A DNA stretch of 64,000 nt, taken from contig JBHGNT010000016.1 in assembly GCA_043228905.1 (NCBI GenBank), positions 13,330,001 to 13,394,000 of the forward strand, given 5' to 3'. The position numbers and the translations under genes are program-made. This stretch comes from Azolla caroliniana (Eukaryota; Polypodiophyta). The notes below the pieces were generated by a model, which was not told the DNA's origin, made no database searches, and saw only the letters and a program-made list of their open reading frames with translations. Shown here in pieces: positions 9,746 to 20,911 of this stretch (positions within the stretch are counted from its first letter, which is position 1; every line of letters begins with the position of its first letter).

Positions 9746-12606
9746 ATGGAAACTAAGCATTCGTCTTCTTCTTCTCATTATTATTGTGCAGAGCAGCTGC
9801 TGACATTGATCACCGCCATGGCATGCTTATCGCAATGGTCGCCTACAATCCTTACCGCAATGTGACACAGGGTTCGAAAGTCGTGTGGATGGCCAATGCG
9901 GGCAACCCGGTGGGCGACAACGCCTGCCTTCACCTCTCTCCCAATGATACCAATCTCAAGCTCGTGGATTATGACAGGAACGGATCCATCGTGTGGCAGA
10001 CGAATACGTCCGGTCATATCGATGCATTCCTGACCATCACGTATGAGGGAAACATGGTCCTCTTCACTAACGCTACTCTTCCAACCGACTCTACACTCCA
10101 ACAGCACATACTGTGGCAATCTTTCGACCATCCCACCGACACGCTCATGGTGCTGCAAGCCCTTCGGCCCGGCATGAATCTCTCTGCCTCCGCCATGGAA
10201 TCAGGCAATAGCACCAAAACGGCCAGCCACACGCTAGCCATGGAGAACGGAACCCTTACACTCTACACCAAGATTCAATACCAAGCCTTCAATAACCATA
10301 CCTCTACAAGTACTGCAGATTACAGCGGATATGGATCTCCTTATTTGGTTTGGTCCCTCAATGCTACACAGGAAATGGATCATGCAGCAGCGGCGGCATT
10401 GTGCTGGTATCAGGAGCAATACAGCAGTCTCCAATTGGATATTGTTCCATCCGAAATCAACGGGTTAGTCTAACATGTTATTTATTCCTTCCCAGAAAGA
10501 TTCCACATATTAAAAGTTACAGCTAGAATCTTGCTCACATAAAGATTTGCATTTGATGTTTAATCAACCTCATACAGTTCGGACCTAATTTCAAAATACA
10601 ACCAAATTTCGCCAGATGCTTGTGGCAGGCAAGCTAGACAATCCACACAAACCATATTCGCTAACAGTTTCAACCTAACATTTGCGACATTCCTCAGGCT
10701 GGAGAGTGATGGAGACCTTCATGTATACACAAATACTACTCAATTCGCCAGTCTCTCCGAAAGCAGCTCTATAAATCCATGCCAATTCCCTCTCTTCTGC
10801 GGATTCTATGGTGTGTGTGACAAAGAAAAGCAGAATTGCACACAGAATTGTGGTGGGTCGAATGAATTAGAGCTTCAGGATTCCAAGAAGAACGCCAAAT
10901 TAGGCTGCAAGTTCAAGGAGGGCGATGGCAGATGGGAACCGTACCCTTCTTCTTGTGGCGATGGATGGACTAACCATAATCTGAAACCGAATGCTTCAAT
11001 CATAGCAGGGGCCAGCTACTTCTCCAATGCTTTCCTCCCTCCCAACCACACAGGAATCCATGCTCAAGACTGCTGGGGAAAGCATTGTAAGGACAACTGC
11101 TCTTGCACTGCCGCCTTCTGGGAGTCCAAACCCAATGGTTCTGGTTCTTGTTTCCTCATCCAGGGTCCCGTCGCTACCATCATACTCAACGCTTCTGCAA
11201 CTGAGAACGAATTCATGGGATACTTGAAATTCATGGAGAACGCAACACCACCTTCTCTAACCAAACCCATCGAAATAGGCGTCTCAGTAGGTGTCTTTGT
11301 GCTTATCATCGCCTTATTCTTGGGTGGAGGATATATCCATAGGAGACGAAGATTAAAAGCCAGACAACTGGAAGATTATGAGATTGAAAATGAGCTCCTC
11401 GTCGTCTCACTTCTGGGCTCGAAGCCCCAACGATTCACATGGAAGGAGATGCACGAATACACGTGTGGTTTCTCGGATACTCTCGGGGGTGGTGGTTTTG
11501 GCAATGTCTTCCGAGGGGTTATGGACGATGGCACGCCCATAGCTGTGAAGCAACTCATCGATGGAAGTCACCAGGGTAGAAAAGAGTTCATGACCGAGGT
11601 CTCAATTCTGGGCCGAACTCACCATCTTCAACTTGTTCGCTTGCTTGGCTTCTGCCTGGAAGGTGCCACGCACAAGCTCCTCGTGTATGAATACATGGAA
11701 AATGGTTCTTTGGATGCTTGGATCTTCAGTAGAACACCCAAATGTACTCCAGAATCCCAGGAGACTAAGGCTGATAAAAAGTGCAGACCGATCTTGTCGT
11801 GGGAGTGCAGGTTCAACATAGCCGTGGGTACTGCAAAAGGCTTAGCCTACTTGCACGAAGAGTGTGAGGACAGAATCATACACATGCATCTAAAGCCACA
11901 GAATATACTCTTGGGAGCCGATTTCTTCGCCAAGATATCGGATTTCGGGATGTCCCGGAGGGTGGTACGCGACCAACAGAGTGCGGTGGTGATGATGATG
12001 AGGGGAACCCCCGGGTACTTGGCGCCCGAGTGGCTAACTGAGGGGGCCATCACTGAGAAGTGTGATGTGTACAGCTACGGGATTATGTTGCTGGAGATTG
12101 TGAGTGGGAGTAGAGTGAGAGATTGGAGGGCATTCAGGCGGAGGCTGGAGATGAGACCGAATGGTGGCGAGGGTGTGATGGAGCTGGTGGATGAGAGACT
12201 CATGAACTACGGAATGGGTGCGAAGATATATGATGAGGAGCAAGCTATGAGGATGGTGGATGTGGCCATGTTGTGTGTGCAAAACAATCCGAGGAGGCGG
12301 CCAAGCATGAGTAGTGTGGTGCAGATGCTAGAAGGGAAGGTGGGGGTCATACCCCATGCCCCCATTCATTACTATGAACAGATGGGGCTCTTTCCAAGTG
12401 AGAAGATCATGACGAGGAGGAAGCTTGAGCTAGAAGAGCTAGAGCTAGAGCAGGACAGCCATCAATGGGCCGCCTATGGAGAGTCTTGGAAATCCGGAGG
12501 CAACTCGACAGTGACGAGTAAGTCGAGGGAATCGATTTTGGGTAGCAAGACATCATATAAATATATGGAAATGTCGAGGTCAGAGGAATACATGGACACT
12601 CGCTAG
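9746..12606 (+). pseudogene. RLK1: S-domain receptor-like kinase, 5'-damaged and kinase-dead
   Basis: Paralogue of RLK2 with two exons; intron 10464-10577 (GTTAGT...CATACAG), exon 2 in phase to the stop at 12604-12606. The ATG shared by all copies is at 9746, but a net 334-bp deletion relative to RLK2 removes the sequence after the leader and shifts the frame, giving a stop after 38 codons. The lectin frame could start only at ATG 9823, without a signal peptide. From there it encodes part of the B-lectin domain, the cysteine-rich INPCQFPLFCGFYGVCD region, a PAN-like region, a transmembrane helix (about 11268-11337, followed by HRRRR) and a kinase: glycine loop GGGGFG near 11485, IAVKQL, DFG at 11941, LAPEWL. 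The catalytic motif reads HMH instead of HMD (11881-11889). It is a pseudogene or expresses a truncated, catalytically inactive receptor. Confidence 0.85.
10464..10577 (+). other. RLK1 intron
   Basis: 114 bp, donor GG|GTTAGT and acceptor CATACAG|TT. Splicing joins the lectin exon to the cysteine-rich exon in frame (codon split GG/T). RLK2 has an intron at the same position and phase. Confidence 0.85.
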
Positions 12607-14850
12607 CTCACTCATCATTTATGTCAAAAGAACAAGAAGAAAAACATATGATTCTGATGGACTATTCAATAACACTCCTGGTATTTGTCATGTGTAATAA
12701 TAATTGTAAAAAGCTTGTTCCAATATTTTATCCATCAAAACGCTTTGATCTATTTGCACCCTCTAAGAAACATTGAATTGAATCTCCTTCCTCTTGTACA
12801 AAGCGTTTGTATACAGAAGTATTCTAACTATTTTTTGCCTTTCAATATAAGCGTGTGTGGCACTTTCAATATCAACGACTTTGTGTCTTCTTTATCCCTT
12901 TCCACTACCACCGTCATCAACCCTTTTGGACAACGCTTGGGATGGTGGTATAGCCAAGAGTCTGCACGCACGTGTATTAGATCAGGGATTCATTGAAATC
13001 AATGGAATTCATTATATTAAAGATCAAGTGTAAGACTAAAACAAAGGGAAATTTTTTGTGTTAACTCTAGAGGTTTAATCCAAATGGACACCCTAATGTG
13101 AAAGGGGATAATGTCTTTGTAAAAGAACCATAAAAGTAACTTTTGGACCTCTTTTGTTTGTCTTCTTGAACCTTGATTCCTCTCTTCTTCTTGTAATCTA
13201 TGTTAGAGCTAGTTCTCCTCTTTCTCATACTTTTTTATCAGGTGCCACTCTCTTATATATGTGTTGTAGGCATCTATTGCTAGAGCTTACTAACCCATTC
13301 ATGAGATTCTTAGTATTAACATTAATATTAACAAGACATGAATGAGTGTTTGTGAGATTAGGGTAAACCAAGTCCGTATCCTTGAACTTATGATAATAGC
13401 ATAGGGATACAACTTCGTCGGTATAAAGACTTGCACTTGCGCTCTCTGAGATCACCCTCTTACACATATTACACAAACACAAACACATTTCTTGACATTC
13501 ACATATACTATTACACTAAAAAACTGATATGAACACTCACAAAACCACATACAAACACAATAATATATACACATGTATATATATTTAGACATGACTACAT
13601 ACACTTACTGACATAAAATAATAAGTAAAACAATAAACGCGTATACATATATATACATACATGTATCATATTATATGAACATTTGTTTTCACTTGAACAA
13701 CTAAACACACATTTGCACATAAGCATTATACCCATGTACGTGTGCACATAAATGAAAAATAAAACAAGCTAGTGTATAAATGGGCTCTAAAATCCATAAT
13801 AAGGGCTATCATTCACCTAAACCCCACATTCTCAAGAAGGGTGGAACTGCGAGTGCTCCAAGTGGGATTTTATTCACCCCCAACCATTTTTCAAGAATGC
13901 CATTGTCTCTAGTTCAAGTTCTTAGTGGTTCAACTCAACATTCACACACGCACACACACAAATTTTAGCGACATCTCTGGTAGTCTATCAAGGAAAGAAT
14001 CATAGGAGAAGATGAATGGAGTACAAAATGGAGAATTTTTTGATGATGATCGAGCATGTGCTTCAGGAAAGACCCTATACGAGAAAAGTCCGTTAGTCTA
14101 TAGAGAGAATGGTGGTGGTGTCTCTTGCTATTTAGTTGCATTTAAGGAAGAAATGTACATGCAATGTATACTTGAAGGAAGACAATTGGCAAGCTTCGTA
14201 ACAATGGTGACGAAAAGAATCCAAAATTGAATTCTTAAAATACATGCTGGAAGATGGCACTGTCAGAGTGCATGCTAACCTATAAAAAGGGCATGAGTCC
14301 TGTATAAAGTCTTGTGTAGATTGAACGTTAATATATAAGAGTTTATGTATACAATACCCTTTTTGCTATTGATCAATGTTTCTTAATTCGTAACAAGTTT
14401 TGAATAGTTGTGATTATAAGCCGATTAGCACTATAGCCGAACCAAACTGTTTGTGTTTTGATTGACTCAGTTGTAGTGATCTATGTGTGATTAGAAAATA
14501 CTATTTGTTAAGTGTGATTTGTATGTTATTCCCATCCCTCCTACCATGATCTTTGCTAAAGGGTACTCAATGATTGAGTATTTGACCCGTGCTTTCTAGG
14601 GAGTAGTAGTGTAAAAAATATTGAATGGTGAACTCAATCAATAGACAAAGAACAATTTTTATTAAAAAACCAGGGATAACCCAATATTACATCAGTGGGT
14701 CAAAGATTCAATACATAGAAATCTACTTGTTCTACATAAGTATCAATCTAAATAGGCAATGCATGAATCGCCTCGTTGATGTATTGAAGTCTTTGATCAA
14801 AACCAAATGCACTTTATAAGCGAGATCACTTATGGTGGGTTGGATTCCAA
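12607..14850. other. Intergenic spacer after RLK1
   Basis: AT-rich, with no supported gene. Homology between RLK1 and RLK2 ends near the stop codon. Low-complexity stretches rich in CACA and ATATAC occur at 13450-13770. A 72-codon ORF at 14012-14230 (FFDDDRACASGKTLYEKSP) and a 62-codon ORF at 13780-13968 have no recognisable family. Confidence 0.5.
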
Positions 14851-14854
14851 ATAT

Positions 14855-15961
14855 CTAAACGAAACGATCATTCACAGAGTTATGTGAGCTTCCCGAATCA
14901 AATAAGAACTGTATTAGAGATCCATTGATATACCCGTATGCATGTAGTAAATTATTAGGTCCCAATACATAGTGAGGGAAAGAACATTTATAACTACTTA
15001 AATGATGTGTATAGACCTCAAGGACATCAATAATTTGACCTTTATGGTTTGCACCTTTTGTTTTGTTGTCATGCTCTTTGCATTGGAGCTTCCAACATTG
15101 CTCTTTTGTGTGACCCTTCTTTCTTTGCAAAACACGCAAAAAGGATTTTGTCGCATAAAATCGTGATCCATGAATTCATTGGGTATCTTGCATTTCCAAG
15201 CAAATTGTGACTGCTAAGTTCCGAACACTTCGGGTTTGTGATGATCCTTCTTCAAAGTGCATTGATAATGAAGGACTATTTCAACAGCCTCTTTGAAGGA
15301 TTTTGGGTCCTTATCAAGCACCATCCAATGATAGTCCAAATTGGGGAAGCCACTAACAAAACAAGCTATTAATTAATTGTCACCTTCTAGTTCCTATTTT
15401 TGAATTTGGGTATGGTGAACATAATCTTCCGGTGAGGAAAATTCCATCTAGAGAGGTTCATTAATGCTTGTGCTACCTCGGTGCGATATGGAGGTTGCAG
15501 AAATTGACCCTTGAAGACCTTAACAAAGTCTATCCAAGTATCTGGCAAATTCCCCATAGTGCGGAGCCCACGCCCCCAGGCAATGGCCTTATCCCCTAGT
15601 TCTTGACCGACATATTCAATGTTCGTACTATTTATCGTAGGATAGAGCTCAAAATGAGACTCCCTTAAGCCAAGCCATGTGTAGATTGCTTCTTCGGTTC
15701 TAACCTTTTTTGCTTAGACATGTAAATGGCTAAGTTGATGAAAAACAATGGTTCACCTTGATGCTCAGTTGGTTTATTAGTATCGCATTGCATATTAATA
15801 AACCATGTTTCTAGAGCACTACAAGATTCTCATAGTTTGGAAATCTCGTTAAGGAAATTTTGTATTTTTAAAAAATACGACTCAAGTGGGATTTCCTTAA
15901 GAGTATTTCCTTGAATTGCCTCCACTTGGGAGGAAGTCATCGGGTCATTATTATGAGCCAT
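14855..15961 (-). pseudogene. Ty3/gypsy gag-protease relic
   Basis: The minus strand starts at ATG 15961 with MAHNNDPMTSSQVEAIQ, a typical gypsy Gag start, and then shows degraded Gag sequence with many stops. Near 15110-15139 there is a zinc-knuckle remnant (KKGHTKEQCWKL). Near 14860-14930 lies a retropepsin-like block, INGSLIQFLFDSGSSHNSV, with the catalytic D-S-G. RT, integrase and LTRs are absent. This is a different family from Gypsy-A. Confidence 0.65.
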
Positions 15962-16385
15962 AAGAATATAATGCCAGGCACAGAAATAGGATAGGGTTAG
16001 ATAAATAGCTATAACATTATTTCATGATGTAAAACTATCACAAGCAAAAATTAACAGATATCATTATCTCATGTCTATACCCCTTTGGACATATGAGATG
16101 AAGTTCAAGATCAGGTAACTATGATAACACAAAGGTGTTTTAAAAACCATGGGGGTGACAAATGGATGTCTTTCCGTGATCTTTATACCGATTTTTACAT
16201 GGAAGCTCCTCGAGGCTCGACCATATTTGTTCACGTCATGAATAGTTTATACACGAAAAAGGTTAACATGAAACTGTCTTTGTGCCCACCCATGTGGTTT
16301 CAGCTATTTAAGTCCTATTATGAGTACCCCGAAGTGCACTTAGACCTAAAGTCTAAACATGTTTTATAGTAATAAGCATCCATAA
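15962..16385. other. Spacer, nothing recognised
   Basis: An 82-codon ORF at 16121-16369 (HGGDKWMSFRDLYTDFYM) has no recognisable family. The rest is non-coding. Confidence 0.4.
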
Positions 16386-16697
16386 TGTCGTTGAGAATCA
16401 AACTTAACTTCCCTAATGTGGGAACACCTTAGGAATACCCAAGTGTGTGAACTTCCCTAACTAATGTGTCATAGAAGTTAAGTCCTATGACATATATGTA
16501 ATTGTAGGTAGGTAATTCCCCAACTTTTTCTCAGGAGGCAGTTGCAATGAGAGAACATAGAGAGAAGGTGACTACATAAGCACCTTCTCATCCTCTTTGT
16601 ATTTGTTGGAGCATTTTGCTATTCTTGTTAATACAGTTTTACTATTCTTTGTATACTCTATGTTGTCTCTCTCTCTGTCTCTCTCTTTCTCTCTCTA

Positions 16698-16749
<52 letters not shown>

Positions 16750-17009
16750 CTCTTCCACTGCATAGAATCACACCTGATTCTTTACATGGTATCAGAGCGA
16801 TTGGTAGCTTGATCCAAGTCCATCTGCGTGTGTTGTGCCTATATCGATGTTCACGAAGAACCAACTGATCACTGTAGTAGAGATCATGCATAGTTTGTAT
16901 CGTAGAGAAGAAGAAGAAGAAAACTCGCTCCAAACAAGTTTACAATCATGAATACTCAGATGGGAAATGCTCTTCCTACTAAGAAACTCAATACAATGTT
17001 TATCCTAGG
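16386..17009 (+). mobile_element. Copia-E fragment: LTR, primer site and start of gag
   Basis: The LTR 16386-16786 starts TGTCGTTGAGAATC and ends GATTCTTTACA. The primer site TGGTATCAGAGC (16787-16798) follows, an exact match to the canonical copia site. Gag starts at ATG 16949 (MNTQMGNALPTKKL), as in Copia-C and Copia-D, but is lost after about 20 codons. Same family as C and D by LTR ends and Gag start. Confidence 0.82.
16698..16748. repeat. (CA)n microsatellite in the Copia-E LTR
   Basis: About 25 CA dinucleotide repeats, preceded by a CT-rich tract from 16662. The same LTR position is CT/CA-rich in Copia-C and Copia-D, so the microsatellite grew from LTR sequence. Confidence 0.9.
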
Positions 17010-17224
17010 ATGGACTTAGCCACAAACACAAGGTATCCCTTTCTGGAATATGTATCCAAAGGGGTGGTCGGAGAGATGGATTTAACGTTCCTCGCTTATG
17101 CACTTATCTGGTTACGACCGGAATACATGTATCGTATTTGACACTCAATTACACACGTAAGATAAGAAGATATAGGCAAAGACGGAAAGTACACAAGATA
17201 GACAACAAGATAGACAATCAACAA

Positions 17225-19004
17225 CTATATTACTCGCATTCCTTCTGTAATTCTTACATCAATCCGGATCCACAATTTGGCCCAGTGAGACAAAATTCTC
17301 CGTGATCGTCGGTACATGCAAGGCGCTTTTGATACAAGTTTGTTCGCCATCTTTCCCGAATGGGACATTGCCGACATGCGGAATGGAGTAAGTGGTATCT
17401 TCTCTAGTCTCGACATACCTGGGTTGATCTTGCTTTCATAGGTCTTAGAACTATTCTTGATGAAACATCATATGGTTTGACACGCCAAAGTCGACAAACC
17501 ACACGTCTTCGGAATTAGAGGTTTGGTCGAGCCGGGGGCCGACATAGAGTTCGCTCTATATCTCATTATGAACAATCAACCATAGTTGTCCTATTCAGAG
17601 TTAGTGGCATAATTTGTGATTTGCCAGCTTCTTTCAACACTCCTCTTCTTCTTTCAACACTCCTCTTCATGGTGGCCGATTTTGCCACAATATCCGCATT
17701 TGATGAGGTTGTTTTGGTGGCTTGGTTCGGCATGGAAGCTCCCACTTCTTTCAAACATTCCTCTTGAGTTTCCATTGTCTTCTAGATAACGGGAGTTGTT
17801 TTCATAGATCAAACCTCGTTCGCCTTGTCCTTGGCCGAATCAGCCTCTTCTTGCACAGTCACGCCCTCTTCCTCCATCTGAGTGTGAGTAGAGCACATGG
17901 CCTTCAAAGGTGTTGCTCTTGGTTCGAACATGGTTTTCTTCAACCAACAACATTGATTGAAGATCGAAGAAAGTGGAAGGATTCTCTCTTGCTAGGATGC
18001 CGGTTCTCATCGCGTTGAACCGTGGTGGGAGGCCGCCTACAAATATTTGCACCATCTCATCATCCTCCACATTCACGGTTATTGAGCCAAGTGAATCATA
18101 AAGTTCCTTGATCTTAAATGTGTAGCTTGTGATACATATGTCAACTCTTGGCGGAGTTGAAGCTTTCATGTCATCGTATTAGCGGCGAATATTTTCTTGC
18201 GATTCTCCCAAGCTTCTTTCAGTGTCTTGGCTTCTCAAATGTAGCTACACATGTGGTCATGGACACACGTCGCCAAGCAATACGTCATTCGGCATACGTT
18301 GGGTTGGTTTTATTTTCTTGTGCTCCTTTGATGTAGCTCCAATAACCTTGGCTAACAAAGTAAATTGGTGCATCTTGTATTCACAAGATGAAAAGTTGTT
18401 TCGGTCCAACATCTCATGAGTGTTCATGATGTCAATAAAGATTTTCTTCTTCTTCTTCTTCCTTAGATACAAGCTAGGTAGCAGCACTACGATAACGATG
18501 AGCCAATTCTTCTTGAACGTCGACGTAGAACACAACACACGTGGATGGGCTAGATCGAACTACCAACATGCTCTGATACCCTGTGAATAATTAACTAGAG
18601 TAATTATGTTATGCAGAATAGATTAGATGTGTGTTTGTGAGTGTGACGAAGAGAGACAAGATAGATAGGAGATAATGGCTGAAATGTATATGAACAAGGA
18701 ATAAGAAAATAAACTAGTAACAACCAAGTAAAAAGGAAGGAGGGGAGTGTTTTATATAAAGTCGCCCTCTATCTATATTCTCTCTCTATGTTCTCTGTCT
18801 AAAACACCCACTCTCTCTTCTAGCAACTATAGAACCTCATGTGTCATGGGGAATGTGGGAAGTCATTAGTTATGTGACATAGAATATGATCATGACACAT
18901 AATTAATGTTAGAAGGTAACGGTGACCTTTGACTCTTGAGTGTACATATATTCTCAAAAAAGATATGCTCACACAATAGAATTAGGTTCAATTTGATTCT
19001 CACA
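17225..19004 (-). mobile_element. Copia-F fragment: LTR, primer site, gag and protease, minus strand
   Basis: The minus-strand 5' LTR occupies 18582-19004 (starts TGTGAGAATC, ends AATTATTCACA). The primer site GGTATCAGAGC lies at 18570-18580. The Gag relic (about 17600-18540) contains FKIKELYDSLGSITVNVED and DEMVQIFVGGLPPRF. The protease relic (about 17270-17520) shows EDVWFVDFGVSNHM, with the second and third residues after Asp changed from S-G to F-G, and LHVPTITENFVSLGQIV. Several stops and frameshifts. Downstream pol and the other LTR are missing. Confidence 0.8.
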
Positions 19005-19439
19005 AATTCGATAAAATGTTGTCGAAATCTTTTACATATCGTTGTAGAAAATATACATTCAAGAGTTATTTGCATCAATGTGATCACTCCTTTCCTAAGA
19101 ATCACAACTATAGCTAATATACCATTATGACTCTTTCTCCTCATTTTCAATGTACCAATCAAAGAATTGTCTTCATCTAAAACCAAATGATGTATCCAAA
19201 TTATGTGCACTAAATCTTGTTCTCCTTTAATTTGACACACCATCTAGACTTGGTAATTTCTCTTTTATTATGTCTATCGTTGTTTTCCTTAAACCTCCAA
19301 CTTTTGTCAATGTAACATCATACACAATGATATCCCCCTAAGTTCAGCTTGTTTTGCCATCCTTGGTCCTAGATAAAATTTTCTTTGTTGTCAATGGACC
19401 ACCACGAGGATATTGTGTAGACAATGTAAACGATATTTG
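19005..19439. other. Spacer, nothing recognised
   Basis: AT-rich sequence between the Copia-F LTR and the palindromic array. Open frames on either strand are short and lack motifs. Confidence 0.45.
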
Positions 19440-20160
19440 CAACTTCCAATTACCATTAGTACAATTCCATACAATGTAACGAATTCATGTTTAAAGTTTT
19501 TTTTTTGGGAATAAACACTTTAAACATGAACTCTATTTTATTTTTCCCCCCACCAAAAAATCTTTAAACATGAATTCATTACATTGTATCGAATTGTGAT
19601 GAAAACTCCTATTTTTAATATCAACTTTATATAATGTATCGAGTTCATGTTTAACTTTTTTTTTACCCCACAAAAAAAGAACTTTAAACATGAATTCGAT
19701 ACATTGTATTGAATTATACTAAAATCTCTGTTTTTAACATCAACTTGATACATTATATTGAATTGTTCTGAAATCTCTATTTCTAACATCAACTCGATAT
19801 ATTGTATCACATTCTACAACGAAGTCTTTGTTTTAAATTGAAATTCGATACAATGTATCAAGTTGGACCACAACATTATAGTTTTAAATTGAAACTTGAT
19901 ACAAAGTATCGAGCTGGAAAAAAAAAACTTTAAACATAAACTCGATACAAAGTATCGAGTTGTACTGCAAAAATTTCTGTTTTAAATGGAAACTTGATAC
20001 AAAGTATCGAGTTCAAATACTTTGTATACTTTGTATCGAGTTGGTTATTAAAATTATTGTTTTTTGAGGCAACTAAATACTTTGTATCTAGTTACACAAG
20101 GATAACAACTTTTTATACTATTTTAAATGAAAGCAAGATACTTTGTATTGACTTTTTGTA
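19440..20160. repeat. Degenerate tandem array of palindromic units
   Basis: About 13 units spaced roughly 45-70 bp, each centred on a short palindrome of the form CTCGATACAAAGTATCGAG. The best copy, 19939-19961, has 10-bp perfect arms around AAA. Units on the left have the centre CATTG or CAATG; those on the right have CAAAG or CTTTG. Spacers share TTTTAAATTGAAA or CTTTAAACATGAA segments. There is no protein coding. This is a minisatellite-like array of inverted repeats. Confidence 0.8.
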
Positions 20161-20626
20161 AAACACATCTCCCTCATCATGTGCATGTGGTACTTTATAA
20201 AGATAAAAGAATAAATTGTGTACTTTCACAAATAATCTCTATTTTTGTGATGAATTGCTAGTTTTTTCCAAGATTTTCTATCAGAATCGCTTTCTCTCAG
20301 TGTTTTTACTACACTATTTAGTGTTTGTTTCACATATTATTTGCCAAAAATTCATTAATTTTTGGCACGTTTCACATCTTCGAGCCCCTTTTTGGCATTT
20401 AAAACCATTTTTTGGAGTTAATCTATTTTTAAACATATAAGTTATTAGAAATTACTTGTTGACTCATATAATTGAGTTTCTCTGTATTTTTCGATCTTGC
20501 CACTACAAGGTGAACTGAAAATTAGGATGAGCATACAACCAAGAAAATACGTTTGAAATATCAAGACTCGCCTTTAGAATCTACTCAATATCAAGAAGCC
20601 AGAGAGCAACAAAATATTTTTCAACA

Positions 20627-20911
20627 ATGATATACCGAGACATTGATAGTAAGAAACCAAGAGAAGTTAAAGATATTCATGATTTTCCTACATCATTTCT
20701 TGCACATCTTCAAAGAGCTCGGAAAGAAAAGGACCAACGTTTAATGAAGACATATGGTGTAGACGATGATGCCACTTTTACAAAATATAGCCACAAAAAG
20801 GATATTACCCGAGATTTATACTATAATGTCTATTGTGGTGATGTGGTTGAGATGATACACATATTGCTCACGAAGGAATACATATTATTGATTGATGACA
20901 TACCATACTGA
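20627..20911 (+). pseudogene. Possible decayed ORF of unknown family
   Basis: A 95-codon ORF with polar, protein-like composition (FPTSFLAHLQRARKEKDQRL, YGVDDDATFTKY, DLYYNVYCGDVVEMIHILL). Downstream sequence to about 21480 keeps gene-like stretches in shifting frames. I do not recognise a family. Confidence 0.3.

Noticed and set aside
16597-16933. ORFs across the CA microsatellite on both strands
   Set aside because: They translate as His-Thr or Cys-Val dipeptide runs from the repeat and sit in an LTR and its leader.
19440-20160. CRISPR array
   Set aside because: Units are degenerate, palindromic and of irregular spacing in plant nuclear DNA, with no unique spacers or cas genes.
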